Assembly: GCA_037892935.1 (NCBI GenBank)
Contig: JAYXKI010000009.1
Span: 496,001 to 560,000, forward strand
DNA length: 64,000 bases
Direction: 5' to 3'
Source of the DNA: Phlebopus portentosus
Taxonomy: Eukaryota > Basidiomycota > Agaricomycetes > Boletales > Boletinellaceae
Shown here: positions 23,483 to 35,394 of the stretch, in pieces
Layout: each line of letters opens with the position of its first letter
Numbering within the stretch: position 1 is the first letter of the stretch
The notes under the pieces: generated by a model
Told to the model about the DNA's origin: nothing
Databases searched by the model: none
Seen by the model: only the letters and a program-made list of their open reading frames with translations
Program-made: the position numbers and the translations under genes

Positions 23483-25054
23483 TCACTGATGATGTACAGA
23501 ACAGTTCCGGGACGATGGCTCAGGAGTTTGCACGATTCTCAGACCATCTTTCTGACAAACCTCAAACTCAGGACGCTCGGAAATGGGAGGCAAGGACTCG
23601 TAGCTATGGAACAATTTAAGAATCTTTAGTGTCCTAAATCCGCATTCGTCGTCTACCTCTGTTCTCGAATCCTCCTTAGTTTCCCGTGCACTTACGATTG
23701 AAATGCATGTTCGAGAACGACGAGAACGCGAAGAAACCATGCTCTCCAGGACCGGAAGGGACGCTTGACATGCATGAAGAGACAACGTTTCCAAACCAGG
23801 GCACATAGGCAATTGGGTGTTGTCGCTAGTACGAAAGTTGGAAGAGTCAGGGCTGCTTAGCCGCTGCAGAACATCATCAGACGTGAGCGCATCATCAATA
23901 GCAAGAGACTTCATCCTCGGAGCTAGTTCAAGGATATCTAAAAGTTCAGACATGGTCATTGGCGTTCCTAACAGCTCGAGTTCTTCCAGAGGCGGACCAA
24001 AGCGTTGGTTAGTCCTAGAACCAGATCTACGAAGGAGATTAAGGACATGGGGCCAGCCTTGATCTGAGCCAAAAGAGCCATCCATGAGAAGTCTGAACAC
24101 ACGCAAAGCCGGCAAACACAGAAGACTGAGGAAAGAAACAGGGTCCGAGGGTTCCTCATTAACTACAGAGAGGCAAATCAGAGAGACTTGTCTCAGATGA
24201 TTCAAGGTAAGAGGCAATCCGTGGGGTAGCATAAAAGGTGGGGCATTGAAGAACCTGATCGAGACTTCCTCAAGATATGGGCTACATTGCAACCATGTGA
24301 ATGCATCCGTCTGAGACGAACTGGTATTTATGGCTAGAGAGGTCAAGTTTCCTAGTGAAGCATCATCCGGAAGGAAGGGATTCAGCCGAAGTTGGGGACA
24401 CTGAAGAACAACGCTTGCCAAATTCGAACAGAGTGCAAGATCAAGTATATGCTCGATGCGTGAGTTGTCTTCTTCGGACTCGACACTCTGAGTGACGCTA
24501 GGAGGTGAGATCACAATAAGAAGATGTTCCAGAAAGGGCGCTCCAAGGACGAGAGACATTAACAAAATGGTGAGAGCTTCAACGGAGCGACATCGTACGA
24601 CTGTGATGCGCCATCGGTGACGAATTGCGTCTAGTATTGACGTCAGACGGTGCATTCCAGCGATGTGCACCTCCATAGTATTATCAAATTCTTGAGACCG
24701 ATGTTCTTCGGCTTGAAGTCCGCCATAGTCAAGTGCGAACGAAAAGGAGAAGATGTTTCCGCTTCTTGAGATATACAACTTGAGAAGCTCGGCATCTCCA
24801 TTCGCTGGGTTTGGATTGGGATTTGCATTCCTCGATCGTTCGCTAGGGAGTGCGATAGAGGTCCAAAGCTCAGGAGTAGACAGGGACACTCGACGCCATT
24901 GCGAGTTCACCCAAGAGAGGTTGAGAGGCACGCTCGTACGTTCAGGTCTTAGGAAAGAAGAGTTATCCGACCCATAGGAGACGACTTCACGAAACAATAA
25001 AGAAAGGAGTTCATCAGGGAGCGTAGGTGCACCGTGGTCGCGCTGGTTTTCCAT
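23483..25054 (-). CDS. F-box-like/LRR protein
   Basis: Single-exon gene of about 523 residues, typical of the large F-box-like families of mushrooms. The N-terminus MENQRDHGAPTLPDELLSLL followed by LSWVNSQWRRVSLSTPELWTSI is the characteristic F-box-like start. The middle and C-terminal parts show irregular leucine-rich repeats (for example LEELELLGTPMTMSELLDIL, LETLSLHACQASLPVLE). An in-frame upstream ATG at 25108 would add 18 residues; I prefer 25054 because the F-box-like domain then sits at the usual distance. The gene is tail-to-tail with the F-box gene on its left. Function presumed in SCF-type ubiquitination or as an orphan family member. Confidence 0.8.
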   Translation of the reverse strand: MENQRDHGAPTLPDELLSLLFREVVSYGSDNSSFLRPERTSVPLNLSWVNSQWRRVSLSTPELWTSIALPSERSRNANPNPNPANGDAELLKLYISRSGNIFSFSFALDYGGLQAEEHRSQEFDNTMEVHIAGMHRLTSILDAIRHRWRITVVRCRSVEALTILLMSLVLGAPFLEHLLIVISPPSVTQSVESEEDNSRIEHILDLALCSNLASVVLQCPQLRLNPFLPDDASLGNLTSLAINTSSSQTDAFTWLQCSPYLEEVSIRFFNAPPFMLPHGLPLTLNHLRQVSLICLSVVNEEPSDPVSFLSLLCLPALRVFRLLMDGSFGSDQGWPHVLNLLRRSGSRTNQRFGPPLEELELLGTPMTMSELLDILELAPRMKSLAIDDALTSDDVLQRLSSPDSSNFRTSDNTQLPMCPGLETLSLHACQASLPVLESMVSSRSRRSRTCISIVSARETKEDSRTEVDDECGFRTLKILKLFHSYESLPPISERPEFEVCQKDGLRIVQTPEPSSRNCSVHHQ

Positions 25055-25696
25055 GTAAATAGCTGAAGAGAATCCAATTAGAGAAAGATAGCGCAACGAT
25101 AGTTGCACTCTATTCGCTTGTAATCAACGAACAGTAGTGCATAGGGTTACAAGGCCCTAAAATTGCGTGTGGTAGGATGTCGTAAACGCCCCAACTTTGC
25201 GAATCACTGTTGCAAACCACGCGCAGGATGTACTTCATGCGATGCCGTAGATTACATCCTGCCTAGCAAGCAAGAACGGCCGTCTTAAGTTAGGAGTCTG
25301 ATTGTGAGACACGGAGGCAAACAGACGTAATGCGACGCGACGAAGATTCTGTGACGAATGGATACTCGGTCACACCAAGAATTCTCCTTTGAGCTCAGTT
25401 CACACGTCTACTGACTGGAATAACTGCATTATTGTGTATATAACGAGAGGGAGAATCCCCCTTACATATCGCTATCTACATGCTATTTAAACTGCATAAC
25501 ATGAGGGAAATAAAACTATACTTAATCCGACTTTCCTGAACTTAGGTAATCGGTACCCAGATAATACAAGTGACTGTTACATCGTCACAAATTCTCACGT
25601 TGATGACGTTGCAGTTTGTTTTCAAAAGACAGCATCTGCGCAGCAGCAATAAAACTTTACGACGACGCACGAAGCGACAGAATTCATGTCTGTGAC

Positions 25697-28139
25697 ATGT
25701 CCTTCAATCATGTTGTTGTAGCTGAAACGCTATTGATAACTGTCTTACGGTTCGTCTCAGTGCATTTCCGCTCGTATCATTCGAAGAACGATCTGAGTCG
25801 CGTTTCTGCCAACTTTATGCAATACAGAACTGCGTGTTTCTATGCATGCGCCACCCGTGTGCTACGCTCAGTATACCATGACCTGCAGGCTCTTGCGGGC
25901 TTTGCTTCAAGACAGCTAGGCGGTGATTCCGACGAGGAGCTGGAGTTAGAATCTTTACCAGCACCTAGTACCGCAAATGACGGACCTTTGCTTGCTGGAT
26001 CCAACAGTTCTACGCATCGGAGTCGAGGCGGGCACGGCTTGAGAACTCTATGGAGCTCAAAACATTCGAATATTTCTCGTTTATGTTTCTCGCTTTGTTT
26101 CTCCGAAAGTTGTACTTTGTTTTTCCTCTTCATGTGTCAAGAGGTCCATATATTTGATCCTAGGTGCGTTTTCAATTAAGTCAGGATCCTTTCCTTGTAT
26201 AAGGCTGCGGAAACTTGCCGGGATTTCCAGTCGGCTATTGCTGCTCCAGCTTTGAAGATGTATTTTTTCCCCGATCCAACATGGCCCTAGCATCTGATAA
26301 AAGATAAAAGCTTCTATCAATGCTAGGGCCTTGTTGGATTGAGGGGAAAATGCCTCTTTGAAGCTGGAACAGCAATAGCCAACCGGAAATCCCGGAGTTT
26401 CTGCAGGTACTTTTACCTGCATAAAACTGTACAATAGAATTGCGTCTGCTCCGTATTTCTCCTCTTGGACTACAACAAGCGGATGTCTGACATGCGACAT
26501 AGGAGTCGAATGCTGAACTGGCGACTATCACTTTTCGTTTTGCTGCTAGTGATTCTTTTCTTCATCCCGTTATCCCTGAATTATCTCTTGACCTACCAGT
26601 CTCCACTAGGTGAGAATACTCAAGCTCCATTTTGAATGCTGCTTTCGCTCAACTGTCATCGTCAATTCCCGGTCAGGACGTTTATCGCGAAACCGTTCAG
26701 TCTCAACACGGGTTATGATGGCTCTCATACCCTACGTGGTCTATCTCTTTTCCTTCACATTGATCCCACTTCCTGAAAGCCTTTCAAATGCGAACTCCGA
26801 GATAACCACCCAAACGCTTTCGAGGCTCATAGTTCTTGGAACATTCATAATCGGACTTCTGTCGGGTTTCGGCGCCGTAAGGAACTCTTGGGACTACTTA
26901 CCGGTGCTTTTGAAGTCGCGGCGGTGAGTTGTTTGCATAATACCGGCGTGTTCTCTAATCCCTCAATGATAGAAGAAGGACTCCATCAGAGCAGGAGATA
27001 CGTACAGCAGAGGAAGCGCTTGAAAGAATACGGAATGATCTTGTAGTGCGCAAGGCGGATGAAAGGAGGTTGCAGAGTACGAAGGTGGCTTGTGAATCAA
27101 TGTGGTACATACATCGCATTTTCTAACGACTTGTGCGTTGTACAAAGGCGTCGGAAACCACTTCTTGGATGTCGCGCGTCGCCTCCAGCATCACAGGAAA
27201 CTCAGGTCTAGCTCATTGATCCGAACTCTTTCCGAAAAAGCTGACGTGGTCCAAATTATATAGAGCTCACTTCAGTCCAGCGTGAGATAAGCGGCTTAGT
27301 GGCACTCGAATACCAAATGGACAGGAACTTGGAGGAAATGCGGAATCTATATGCGAACTCCCGATATGACCGCACGCTGCAAGGGAGGATTATTCGTTGG
27401 GCCGGTTTTCTGTTTGCACTTTACTGTGCGTTTAGAACCCTAAGCGTAAGCCATTTTTGTGTCTTTTCGGAGAGCATCGTTGGATTATAAGTCTGATGTT
27501 TTTTTCTTCCAATTATGCAGTGTATTCTGGATACACTCTCTCCCTTCCAGTCTTCATCCAACGATATCTCAAGTGAAGAATCCAAGTCATCCTATACTGA
27601 CTTAATCGCACATTTCTTGACTTATCTGGTTTCGTTGCTGCCCTTCGTGTATCTCAATGCAGGAGGTATTTCGGCAATCGCGCGGCAGGTCAGTTTGGGT
27701 CTTGTGGGCATCATCATTCTCAGTAGTGTCCGCTTTGTGCTTAGGGCGGTTTCAAGAGTGAGTAATAAATGGCTAAGGACAGTTGACATACTGATGCAAC
27801 GAATAGATTCTAAAAATAACGAGTCAAAATCTCGGCGCTTCCTTGCTTTTGCTCATCTTGGCCCAGCTGATGGTATGTATGCATACGACAGGAAGCTACT
27901 CTTCTGATTACTTGACCTGAATTATCTAGGGTACATATTTACTTTCCACGCTTGTGCAGCTACGCACCGCCTTTCCTCCAAAGAATGCTGACAGTTCAAA
28001 CGTGTTCTCCACATTACCTTCGTATGAAGTGTTCGGTGCAGCTTTCGATTATTCATACCTTCTTTCTGCGTTCGCGACCGTCGCGTACCTGTGGTTGGAT
28101 GAACGGATAAACAGTGGGGGATCACACTTTGGTGAGTGA
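25697..28139 (+). CDS. Golgi pH regulator (GPHR)-like membrane protein
   Basis: Polytopic membrane protein related to human GPHR and plant GTG1/2, thought to act as an anion channel for Golgi acidification. Conserved landmarks appear in order: LFVLLLVILFFIPLSLNYLL (TM), LSGFGAVRNSWDYLP, the helical stretch VQREISGLVALEYQM followed by YDRTLQGRIIRWAGFLFALYC, LVGIIILSSVRFVLRAVSR, and LAQLMGTYLLSTLVQLR. The end is YLWLDERINSGGSHFGE. The start MSFNHVVVAETLL is a choice; an upstream ATG exists at 25616. Two introns are notable: a stop-free 78-nt one (25750-25827), and a 339-nt one (26164-26502) containing a long hairpin. Other introns are about 50-80 nt. The gene looks intact. Confidence 0.85.
26205..26406. 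repeat. Long imperfect inverted repeat inside a GPHR intron
   Basis: Left arm 26205-26293 and right arm 26320-26406 are reverse complements of each other with roughly 80-85% match by eye, separated by a 26-nt loop that is itself partly self-complementary. Well-matched parts include CCGGGATTTCC, GGCTATTGCTG, ATCCAACA and GGCCCTAGCAT. A second short perfect inverted repeat (TGCAGGTA-CTTT-TACCTGCA, 26402-26421) overlaps the right end. The whole lies in a 339-nt intron where neighbouring introns are about 50-80 nt. Candidates are a MITE-type insertion or a small-RNA hairpin precursor. No target-site duplication was identified. Confidence 0.9.
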
Positions 28140-28294
28140 CCCTGATGATGATCAAAACAAAAGCTGATGCATGATATCGCATTTTCATGTTGAAAGACGA
28201 TGTATAGAGTTAATCATATGTACAGTAAGACATGAAGAATGTTAGAATTTTTGCGACTCAATTATCCTGTTGGTGATAAAAACGTTTTGCACAG

Positions 28295-30661
28295 CTAGTT
28301 CGTCGTTATAGTATGCTTCCCTCCCGAAACAACGAATGTTGTCTTCCCATTTTTCGTAGATTTTGACTTGAGTGGATTACCATTTACTCTGACGGACTTT
28401 CCAAGTCCTGCAGGTAGAGTCACAGTACCGGATGTCCCTTTTGGCGTCTCGACGACGAATTGAGTATTTTTCCTCCCGGATAGCTCCCAAGAAGCACCGA
28501 ACCAACCGAGTGGTGTCTCGAAGCCTCCCTGTGCTGCAGATAATCCGGATGTATGTGGTTCGAGAGTCCAGTCTTGACCCTGCGGAGTCATAATCTGCAG
28601 CCCAAGAACGTAGAATGTCAGCGCAGAAGTTGGACCGGAACTCCATCCGTGAGCGTGCGAGGTATATGCAGGGTCGTAATTGTAACCACGATACGATCGA
28701 TACCTATCAGAACGTTCAGTCTAGGCGAGGAGAAAGACAAAGGCGAGTTCCGCACCCCAATGAACCATTGGCGGTATAGCCTTCAAGCAAAGTCGATTGA
28801 ACGCTGAGATTGGTGTACAGCATATAACCCCATTCTCGACGCAGCAAGTCCATTGCTCGGTCATCATTCCCTGAGACAAAATGCGCCTGCAGCTCAAAGC
28901 CGCCGATAAAGGGCGATATTGTATCAGGCAACTCAGGCGCCACTGCACCCAGTTCGTTCCAATTCTTCTCGAGCCCGGCGCTTACAGAATTCGCTTGTGA
29001 CGCATTCTGCGTGAGGTTGAAGAGTACTGCAAACGAGTTCGCGTCCTGTGGGCATAACGTGGTCGAAGCGTTGTCTCGGTACATTCCAAGCGACTCCACC
29101 CAGAACTCATGATTAAACGCAGACTTGACGATTGACGCGTTCGCCGAATACGCTGACGCAAGCTCTGTGTCATTCAAATATGCAGCAAGATCTGCACTGT
29201 TCGTGAGGACCTATAGGTTGTCTGTCAAATATCCCGATTACTTCGATTACATTAACTGATCTACTTACTTTGTAGTATATAGCATTGCCTTCTGCGTTGA
29301 TTCCTCCGCCACCGAGACGCGCCCAATCTCTCAAGCCAGTGATATTGATGAGGCCAGACGGCACGGACTTTCCGGCCAAGAATTGAACAGCTTTGGTCTA
29401 GGATTTTGAAAAGGTAAGAGGCCTAAAATGGAGACTCCGATTCTTGCGCTCGGGGCTCACATAGTTCGCCCACACAGTTTGCAGCCATTCTGTATCTCCG
29501 GTATACAGATAATAGTTGTGCGTACCAATTAGTGTCCACCCGTGATATGTGTCGCTGTCCAGTTGACTGAGTGGAGGTCCACTTTCTGGTAGTGCACCCG
29601 TCACGGGATTGATCGCCGCAAACATCGTAGAAAGCGCGTTTCTGACAGGAATCAGGTCATTGGTGCTAACGAAAGCGGTCGGAACAGCGATACCCATATC
29701 GCCTAGAGAAATTGTGAGGATACTTGACTCTCGATGGAAAACGAAACGCAACTCACCTGGCCAAACGGCCCTGTCCCGTTTCGCGCCGTCGACAATGATT
29801 GGTCCTGCAACCCCAAGAGTAGCATTATTGGCCCAGCCTTTGCAAGATATCATATAAGCAAACATACTTCGTAAAGCTTATCAAGAAAGAAACCTACCGG
29901 GAGAAGGCACAGAGGGAATCTGTCTTCCGGTATGCAGAGGAACGATATTGGTCTGAACAGTATACGCGCCAGCATACCAGAGTTTCGTAAGGAAATCCGA
30001 GTCAGTACAAACCGGATCTTTTGCGTAAAAGAAACCTGAGTAATCTCGCATATTATCCACATGTGGCATGAAGGAGATTTCGCAGCTGATGTTACTAATT
30101 GTCAACGCGTCGTCAGAGTCGGAGACGATCGTTACGTAGCGAAACCCTCCACGGAGTCGTTCTGCTGGTTGTGTCCAGAGCCCAGACGCGAGCGGCGCTA
30201 GAACGGGCTCGATCCCATCATACGATGCATTGGGTGCAGGGTACGTTGAGTCATCAGAAGCGAGAGTACTGACGTAGACGGATGACTCAGAGAAGGACAG
30301 GGAGAAAGCACTGCTGTTGGAAGACGGGGAAAGGTTTATCGTGATTAATCCTCCAACCTTATGAAAGCACAATAGTAAGCCGGGATTACAAAATATAGGC
30401 GACCATACTGACTTCTTTCCCAAAATCCAGAGAAACAAAAGAGCCTTTGTTAGTCAGCGTTGCCTCGTCCGACTCCGAAAGCAAATTATCTGCGTTAAAG
30501 ATTGATCCTTGTGTCTTGAAAACTGATGTCGGACGAACAACTCTAGACTCTGGCGCATAGTTAAACGCGTCCCAGGCCCCACTTGGCGCAGAGGCAGGGG
30601 ACAAGCCAATACAGGCGCAGATAATGAGGATGGTTTCGAGGGACGAACGAGCCATCATCAT
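28295..30661 (-). CDS. Glycoside hydrolase family 78, alpha-L-rhamnosidase-like
   Basis: Secreted enzyme predicted to release L-rhamnose from plant polysaccharides or glycosides. It begins MMMARSSLETILIICACIGL, a signal peptide. Beta-sandwich regions (LSFSESSVYVS, RGGFRYVTIV) precede the catalytic six-hairpin barrel. The fungal GH78 signature DGAKRDRAVWPGDMGIAVP is present, split by an intron, followed by YHGWTLIGTHNYYLYTGD, GLRDWARLGGGG, SPFIGGFELQAHF, and SHAHGWSSGPTSALTFYVLG. The C-terminal beta domain ends VVSGGKHTITTN. Many N-glycosylation sequons, as expected for a secreted protein. Several introns of about 50-80 nt; no defect seen. Confidence 0.9.
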
Positions 30662-31709
30662 GGTCCCGATGAAGACACCGTCTTTCCAGAGCCATATTAT
30701 ACGCGGAATCGCTACGATATTTCAGCTTCCAGCGGAGCCATGAGCACTAACTTCTGACCAGTAAAAGGACCGTCTACTCCGTCACGGGACCGCGCAAAAA
30801 GGGTGGCGGCCCGGGCATTAGTAGAACGCGTGATCACAACATGTCTTCTTTGAACTGGGTGATGAATAAAGCCTATATGATATGACGTTTCAGAGACCTT
30901 CCGTTTCTCCGCAGAATAAGTAGTACATATGCAAGAAGAGTCATGGAGTAAGCGAGAGTGGTCTGGAATACAAGTCATTCAGAATATCACAGTTTCCGGG
31001 CTGCCGTTAGAGTTAAGAATTTCAGGTCGGCTTGAGCGTATGTCTGTTTCTATATAATACTTACGCGATCCGCAGGTGGCACTTCACCAGATATGATTCA
31101 GTGAGCTGGCTCGACTGAAATTGTTCTTCAGTGTAATCGAGATTCGTCCCGATTCTATTGTAGAGCGACTCAGATGTGTCGAACTTGAAAGCTTTGATGC
31201 GCTGACTCAGTGGTCCGAGGAGAGCCCCAATTCAGACTGAAGCCCACTTTCTGCCAATATCTAGAGCCTGCGGAGACAGAAAGTGTTAAAACGGGTTTTC
31301 CCCATGACTACATGTAGAAGAACGGTGTTTTAGTTTGAAATCAAGTTTCCTAGTGCGACCCGACGCAGATGATAGTACTCACTGGAAAGGAGGTTGTTAG
31401 CTGAGGGGCTGCATATCTTTCTTTTTTGGTAGTCGGTAGTTTCTGGGGAATGGTCTAGTACAGGCTGGATATGGAGTAGCCTAGCGTCCCTGCATGCATG
31501 TAAACTTTCGCACTTTTCACAGTAACAGACACTGTAGATCCAATCACAACTTGGACGATCCACACATGTCACAAAACAAACATCTGAGTCACGGACATCG
31601 ATGATGTAAGCATACCCTTAACCTCTGACTGAGAAATTTGTTGACTCGACACGCCTCGTCTTTTCTCTTTTCATCCACCATCTCCGTGTGCTTCGCTTAG
31701 CATTGCAAA
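30662..31709. other. Intergenic between divergent genes
   Basis: About 1 kb holding the promoters of the GH78 gene (left) and eEF1B-gamma (right). No gene or repeat recognised. The stretch just before 31709 is pyrimidine-rich, ending in an A-rich start context (CAAAATG), as expected for a highly expressed fungal gene. Confidence 0.6.
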
Positions 31710-33387
31710 ATGTCCATCGGAACACTTTGGACTGTACCTTCGCAAGCGCCAGGCAAATATGTATGTAACCTTCTTAAATCTCAGCAAATTTGGGTTGACT
31801 AGAACTGTACGTGCCTCAGATTCGTGCCGCTGCTGCTCTCGGCGGTGTTCAGATAGATCTTCCTCAGTCTTACACCCACTTTGAAGACAACAAAAAGCCC
31901 GAATTCCTTTCAAAGTTCCCTCATGGGAAGATTCCTGCGTTTGAAGGCAAAGATGGGTTCTTGTTGACCGAATCTTACGCCATCGGTCGCTACAGTAAGC
32001 TTCTTTCCATCTTGTGTGCGCGTTTGTCTCGCATCTATATAGCATATCCATCAAGATGAGAATATATACCGTTTCAGTTATCCCTGTCTTAATCTCCATG
32101 TCGAGATCGTGAAAATCTGATTATCTCTTTCATCCTTTTGCATTCAGACAAGGAGGGTTTGCTAATTGCACTATTCTTCCAACAGTTGCTTCTCTAGCTC
32201 CGAACTCTGGGTTACTGGGATCGACGCCTCAGGAAGCTGCGCTAGTTGACCAATGGTCATTCTTCGGCGCGACAGAGATTCAGCGATACATTGACTTGTC
32301 TTTTTGGCTGGTCAAGGGAATCGTCACACCGTACAACAAACCCGTGCGTCATCTTTTTGTTTGCTCAATTTGTTTATTCACATAGATCTAGATCCACCAA
32401 AATTTCAACGATCGGGCAGTACGGAGCTTCAAGACCTTGAACTCGGTCCTTGCATCGCGTACCTTCCTCGTCGGGGAACGTATCACGCTTGCTGACCTTG
32501 TCGTTGCCAGCACTTTACAGAGGGCGTTTGGGCTGAACTTCGATGCAGCGCTTCGTTCTCAGCTTACTCACGTTGTTCGCTACTTTGAGACTGTCGTGAA
32601 TCAGCCCAAGGTCAAGGAGATCTTCGGCGAGACGGAGTATACCGAGAAAGTGGTTCAGTACACCCCTCCACCAAAAGAGAAGAAGGAACCAAAGGCGGAG
32701 GAGAAGAAACCTGAGAAAAAGGCGGAGAAGCCTAAGAAACCTGTAGAAGATGAGGAGGAGGATGAAAAACCTGTTGAGGAGCCTAAGCCTAAAAACCCGC
32801 TTGATCTGCTTCCCAAGTCGACTTTCAACCTTGAAGACTGGAAGCGAGCCTACTCCAACTTGGACACTCGCGGAGCAGGAGGCTCACTAGAGTGGTTCTA
32901 CGAGAAGTTCGAGAATTTTCTTGATTTACTTATTGTTTTATTTATAAGATTTATCTATAGATTCGACAAAGATGGTTTTTCCACATGGCGCTGCGACTTC
33001 AAATACCCTGAGGAGCTGACGCAGACCTTCATGTCGTCGAACCAGATTGGTGGTTTCTTCAACCGTCTGGAGGCGTCACGTAAATACCTCTTCGGGTCGC
33101 TGGGTGTGCTCGGCACGAGTAACGACTCCCTCATCAGCGGCGTCTTTATCCTTCGTGGACAGGACTTCAAACCCGTCATTGAGGTCGCACCAGATTGGGA
33201 GTCTTATGAGTACAAGCGGATTGATCTTGACAATGCGGATGACAAAGCATTCTTCGAGGCGGCACTAGCTTGGGACCTTGAGATTAACGGCAAGAAGTGG
33301 GCGGATGGCAAAAACGTGAGTCCTCCGTCATTTCCTTCGCATTCAGTTCAGAACTGATCATGTTGATATCTTTGACAGTTCAAGTAA
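31710..33387 (+). CDS. Translation elongation factor 1B subunit gamma
   Basis: Structural subunit of the eEF1B nucleotide-exchange complex that recycles eEF1A-GTP. It starts MSIGTLWTVPSQAPGKY (31710-31760). The N-terminal half is a GST-like fold (IRAAAALGGVQIDLP, GKIPAFEGKDGFLLTESYAIGRY, GERITLADLVVAS). A Lys/Glu/Pro-rich linker follows (EKKEPKAEEKKPEKK). The C-terminal conserved domain has NPLDLLPKSTFNLEDWKR, EKFDKDGFSTWRCDFKY and SSNQIGGFFNRLEA, and ends DGKN-FK, with the final two residues on a separate small exon. The intron 32907-32960 (54 nt, donor GTTCGA) has no stop and is in frame. Removing it gives EKFDKDGF, as the family requires. Confidence 0.95.
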
Positions 33388-34728
33388 AAAGAGAAAACGA
33401 CGTTCTGTATCCTGTATTGATCAATCAACGTTTTACTGATCTGATGTAACTGTTTTCATATTTGAGTTTGGATGTAGTAGACTTACTTGACTTACCTGTG
33501 TTGCTGTGTTGCTGTGTTTCCTCATACAATCGAGAGACAAGGTATCTGAAAATGATTTGATACGGAGTCCCTTGACCCTTTATAGGTGCACTGGCTCATA
33601 GAACCCTACACGTTCGCCAACTGTTGTCAAGACCGAACGAGAAAGTTCTACCCAGTTCTGGCTTACAGCACGATTTAGTATCTCAGCCAAAAATGGTTGT
33701 GATGGGGAGAGCATTCATCAAAAAGAATAACAGCTATGGTCCTAAAGAGCATGTGGAACCTGTGTTCGCCTTCATCATCTCATAAGAAGCATCGCCCTCC
33801 TCAGATTGGGATACCTCCTTAAGCCCGCCACACGAAATGGTCAATAATTGAATATCTCGGAGATAGCCGGAAAGAAAGATGAGCGGCGTTCTTCTTTGTT
33901 CTTGCGTGCGTAAGACCTACCAATGAAAACTCGCAAACCCCTGAAAGAGTCAAAAGACGACTTTCCGAAGAATAGAACAAAGGTAAATTAAACTATGAGT
34001 TTATGAAGATCAGAGACATTCGAAGGCCAGGAAGAACAATAAAGGTAAGAAGAACGTACGAAAATCATCAAGCCCTGATTTTTCGAAGAGGAAACGCGTG
34101 CGGAGACCTTGCGGTCGACTCGCGATGTCATCATCTCAAGATGGTGTATGCATCAGTGGCGGTTCCCTTACCAGACAAGTATCGTACACATAGACAGACA
34201 AAGCAAGGCTGTTCAGGCTCTGCCCCACGTCTTATGGAGACGGTAAGCGAAGGACTTACAGCTCCTCCTCCGCGTGGATGTCATAGCGCTTACGGTTTAC
34301 TGGGCACTAAATCTTACTTTCAAAGAATGAGATGGAGGTGGCGGTATCAGCGAGAGTTGCACGTTGCGAATGCAGCCCGCATAACGACAGGGAAGCGCAT
34401 AAAGGCATGTGATGATTGTGTAGGCATCGAACTTCGTTCAGAAAAAAGCAAGAAGCCGTCTCGGGTGGTGGTTGCCACGGCTTTGGCTTTGACTTCGATC
34501 TCGACCTGTAATTGTAAACTTAAGGGAAGAAATAGTCGCCAAGATCGATGCATCGACTCGGTGGATTGGAGACACCGTTCATTGTAGGAATCAGATAAGA
34601 TATATATATAAAGTTGGATAGAAATTTCATTGTTTCCGTACGTGTATACATTTCCCAAAACTATATGCTTGAATGCAATGTGCAAGGGCGGACGGCGACC
34701 TGCAAAAAAGCTAGCCCGGTAGGAATAA
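33388..34728. other. Intergenic left of copy B
   Basis: About 1.3 kb. It holds the 3' UTR of eEF1B-gamma and the unique sequence leading into copy B. A 194-codon open stretch at 34003-34587 (+) has no recognisable motif and atypical composition (many Arg, Cys, Ser), so I do not call it. A TA-rich run is present near 34597-34612. Confidence 0.55.
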
Positions 34729-35394
34729 AGGTTAGACGTTGACGAGACACGAGATACAGGAACGAACCTTAACGCAGACCCCACTCCAAGTAGATCAAAT
34801 TCATAGAGGAATTTTTGTCAGTCGGTGAATGCCTAGGATTTAAGCAACGTTCGTTCATCTGAAAAGCGCCACCGTCGCCTCTCCAGCCTGAGTAACTCCG
34901 AATCCGAGGCAAGCTAGCCAAAATTTTCTGTGACAGGGTTGAATTGAGGATATCGATGAGATCCGCAATGCCAAGGATTAAGACAACTTTCAGAGCAACG
35001 CGGGGTTAAGCTTTTTTATTTGAAGCCGTGGAAATCGGTATTGAGAGCCTTGTACACGAGTGCGAGAATACTGAGATGTCGAGAAGGGAGGATGGAAGGA
35101 CTTGCTGGATCGTTCTTGAGGGATGGTACTATGGCCGGCGCCTCGGCCATGGTTTCTAGAGCGATAGGTACAGTTACAAGGCTGCTGAGTGTCTTGCACT
35201 GCACATGTTGCGGGTAACAACATCGACGAGGAGTGATACGGAGACGAATTGACACCTAACTGAGCCCTTGGAGCGTGCCACAGACACAGTGCTTTGCCTG
35301 GACCATTTTTAATTCGTGGAGCTATCGATTCACAGCGTAAGCCTGGGCCAAGCTGGACTGAAGAGCCCCATAAGATCGATATGTCAAGGTAAAA

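Noticed and set aside
32907..32960. 18-residue hydrophobic insert in eEF1B-gamma as a membrane anchor
   Set aside because: Removing it as a GT...AG intron restores the universally conserved EKFDKDGF, so it is an intron rather than a protein segment.
34003..34587. 194-codon open frame on the plus strand
   Set aside because: Arg-, Ser- and Cys-rich with no motif or family-like pattern; both strands are open here by chance; no splice structure suggests a gene.
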